A model generated the notes under the pieces. It did no database searches and was not told the origin of the DNA. It saw only the letters and a list, made by a program, of their open reading frames with translations. The translations under genes and the position numbers were made by a program. Below are positions 5,801 through 6,871 of a DNA stretch of 6,871 bases, one piece after another (position 1 is the first letter of the stretch; every line of letters begins with the position of its first letter). The stretch is from an uncultured Campylobacter sp. (GTDB lineage: Bacteria > Campylobacterota > Campylobacteria > Campylobacterales > Campylobacteraceae), in assembly GCA_938036585.1 (NCBI GenBank), contig CALHQN010000142.1, positions 1 to 6,871 on the forward strand. Reading direction: 5' to 3'.

Positions 5801-5825
5801 TTCAGCTAAATTTTGAAAGGAACGC

Positions 5826-6776
5826 ATGAAATTCTTTATAAAGCTCATCAAAGCGGTGTGCATTTGTATCGAGCTTGCGGCTATCGTTCTTTTGGCCGTG
5901 GGCTTTGATCTACACGAGCGCGTCGGCAACGCGAAAACCGTGCAGATAGGCCAGGGCAGCTCAACGAAAATTTTATCGCAACTCTCTAAGAGCTATCCTA
6001 AATTTAGCAAATTTGACGCGAGACTACTTTCTTTTTACGGCGGCGCAAAAACTGGCGAGCTGGAGCTTAGCGGCGAAAATTTGCCCAAATATCAGTTTTT
6101 ATATGAGCTAAGCGTCGCAAAGCCCGTGATGAACGAGATTAAGCTGATCCCGGGCGAGACTACGATCGTGTTTTTAAAACAGCTGGCGAAAGATCGCGGG
6201 CTAAGCTTTAGCGAGCTTGAGCGCGAATACAACGCCACGGCGCCGTTTTACGAGGGCTTTCTGGTGCCTGAAACCTACAAAATTAGCAAAAACGAAAGCG
6301 AAAAAAATATCATCGACCACCTCATCTCAAGCGCGCAAAAATTCCACGAAGGATTGTCGCGCGAGCTTAGCGGCGACTATAACGCCACGGCGTGGAAGCA
6401 GGTGCTGATCAAGGCCTCGGTCATTCAAAAAGAGGCCGCAAACGCAGATGAGATGCCGCTCGTAGCCTCCGTCATCGACAACCGCTTAGCCAAAAATATG
6501 CGCCTTCAGATGGACGGCACGCTGAATTACGGCGAGTTTTCGCACGTCAAGATCACTCCGCAGCGCATCCGCACCGACACCAGCCACTACAACACCTACC
6601 TCAACGACGGACTTCCGAAAGAGCCCGTGTGCGTGGTCTCTCGCGATGCGATACGCGCCGTTTTCGCGCCCGCAAAGAGCGAGTATCTGTATTTTATGCG
6701 AAATAAAAAGACGGGGCTTCACGATTTTGCGCGCACGCAAGCCGAGCACGAGCGCAACGTAAAGGCGCAGAGGTAA
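5826..6776 (+). CDS. mltG: endolytic murein transglycosylase MltG
   Basis: Inner-membrane lytic transglycosylase (YceG family) that cuts nascent glycan strands in the periplasm and is thought to set their length. A membrane helix spans about residues 9-26, followed by the periplasmic YceG domain. Family motifs are clear: EGFLVPETY (143-151), ASVIQKEAA (197-205), a DNRLAKNMRLQMDGTLNYG stretch (218-236), SHYNTYLNDGLP (253-264) and YLYFMRNKKTGLHDF (287-301). From memory of the E. coli protein, E203 aligns with its catalytic Glu218; the preceding conserved Glu (E216 there) is Q201 here. The 316 residues are slightly shorter than E. coli MltG (340) and complete. The start is supported by AAAGGAA four bases upstream and its own promoter. 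It is divergent from the AsmA-like envelope gene; no partner gene is seen downstream within the window. Confidence 0.95.
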   Translation: MKFFIKLIKAVCICIELAAIVLLAVGFDLHERVGNAKTVQIGQGSSTKILSQLSKSYPKFSKFDARLLSFYGGAKTGELELSGENLPKYQFLYELSVAKPVMNEIKLIPGETTIVFLKQLAKDRGLSFSELEREYNATAPFYEGFLVPETYKISKNESEKNIIDHLISSAQKFHEGLSRELSGDYNATAWKQVLIKASVIQKEAANADEMPLVASVIDNRLAKNMRLQMDGTLNYGEFSHVKITPQRIRTDTSHYNTYLNDGLPKEPVCVVSRDAIRAVFAPAKSEYLYFMRNKKTGLHDFARTQAEHERNVKAQR

Positions 6777-6804
6777 AATTTAAGGCCGTTTCGGCATTAA
6801 ATTT
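6776..6804 (+). terminator. hairpin at the mltG stop codon, likely terminator
   Basis: AAATTTAA (6776-6783) pairs with TTAAATTT (6797-6804). Past one G-A mismatch, GCCG (6785-6788) pairs with CGGC (6792-6795) around a TTT loop, giving 12 pairs in all. The stem begins with the last base of the TAA stop. An A-run rather than a T-run follows on the plus strand, so it would work better as an intrinsic terminator for minus-strand transcription, or as an mRNA-end stabiliser. Confidence 0.45.
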
Positions 6805-6809
6805 AAAAA

Positions 6810-6841
6810 ACGAAATTTCGTCTTTAAATTTTAAAATTTAA
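6810..6841. repeat. two adjacent perfect palindromes
   Basis: ACGAAATTTCGT (6810-6821) is a perfect 12-base palindrome. TTAAATTTTAAAATTTAA (6824-6841) is a perfect 18-base palindrome two bases further on. The second contains the same 14-mer AAATTTTAAAATTT found at 2037-2050 and 4344-4357. No gene is visible here. Confidence 0.6.
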
Positions 6842-6843
6842 CT

Positions 6844-6865
6844 CCCGCAGTTATAAAAATGCGGG
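6844..6865. terminator. hairpin CCCGCA / TGCGGG near the window end
   Basis: CCCGCA (6844-6849) pairs perfectly with TGCGGG (6860-6865) around a ten-base AT-rich loop. It may belong to the terminator of a gene beyond the window, for example one on the minus strand whose transcript would end here. No T-run follows on the plus strand. On the minus strand the bases just after the stem are GAGTTAAATTTT, only weakly T-rich. Confidence 0.3.
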
Positions 6866-6871
6866 CCGATA

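Larger units (their letters stand above)
5700..5825. promoter_or_regulatory. divergent promoter region between the AsmA-like gene and mltG
   Basis: This 126-bp spacer holds the start signals for both directions. On the minus strand TATTAT (5762-5757) would start transcription near 5750, giving a leader of about 50 nt for the AsmA-like gene. On the plus strand TATAAT (5795-5800) serves mltG. The two -10 boxes are about 33 bp apart, so polymerases at the two promoters could interfere. A second plus-strand TATAAT (5756-5761) coincides with the minus-strand box. Confidence 0.5.

Noticed and set aside
1..6871. CRISPR array, tRNA, rRNA or a defence system
   Set aside because: No regularly spaced repeats of 20-40 bases, no cloverleaf-like sequence with CCA-type ends, and no effector genes were seen on either strand.

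Overview
The window most likely comes from a Campylobacter chromosome, probably one of the more GC-rich species such as C. gracilis, C. showae, C. rectus or C. curvus. Three things point there: a three-domain rubrerythrin of the Campylobacter Rrc (desulforubrerythrin) type, a single XerH-type recombinase, and coding DNA of moderate GC content interrupted by AAATTT/TTTAAA words. The species is an inference; nothing here fixes it.

Layout. Bases 1-347 hold a possible tail of an upstream gene, then an AT-rich control region. A stand-alone desulforubrerythrin gene (348-992, +) follows; it encodes a peroxide-reducing enzyme. About 1.06 kb without a conventional gene (993-2049) separates it from the convergent gene xerH. 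This gap is rich in hairpins and contains two open frames on the minus strand that lack clear start codons and may be gene remnants. Next comes a two-gene minus-strand operon: a large AsmA/YhdP-like envelope protein (5699-3108), whose stop codon overlaps the start of xerH (3111-2050) by four bases (ATGA). A 126-bp divergent promoter region (5700-5825) separates this operon from mltG (5826-6776, +), which encodes an endolytic murein transglycosylase. After mltG there is a strong hairpin at its stop codon and a further series of palindromes to the window end.

How the genes relate. The divergent pair AsmA-like protein and MltG both act at the cell envelope: the first probably in lipid movement between membranes, the second in cutting nascent peptidoglycan. 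XerH acts on DNA (chromosome dimer resolution at difH) and appears to be translationally coupled to the envelope gene; no functional link is obvious. The rubrerythrin is an independent oxidative-stress gene.

I see no CRISPR array, tRNA, rRNA, insertion sequence or defence system. The four intact genes belong to known families. What the genes do not explain is the structured 1-kb gap and the recurring palindromic words.
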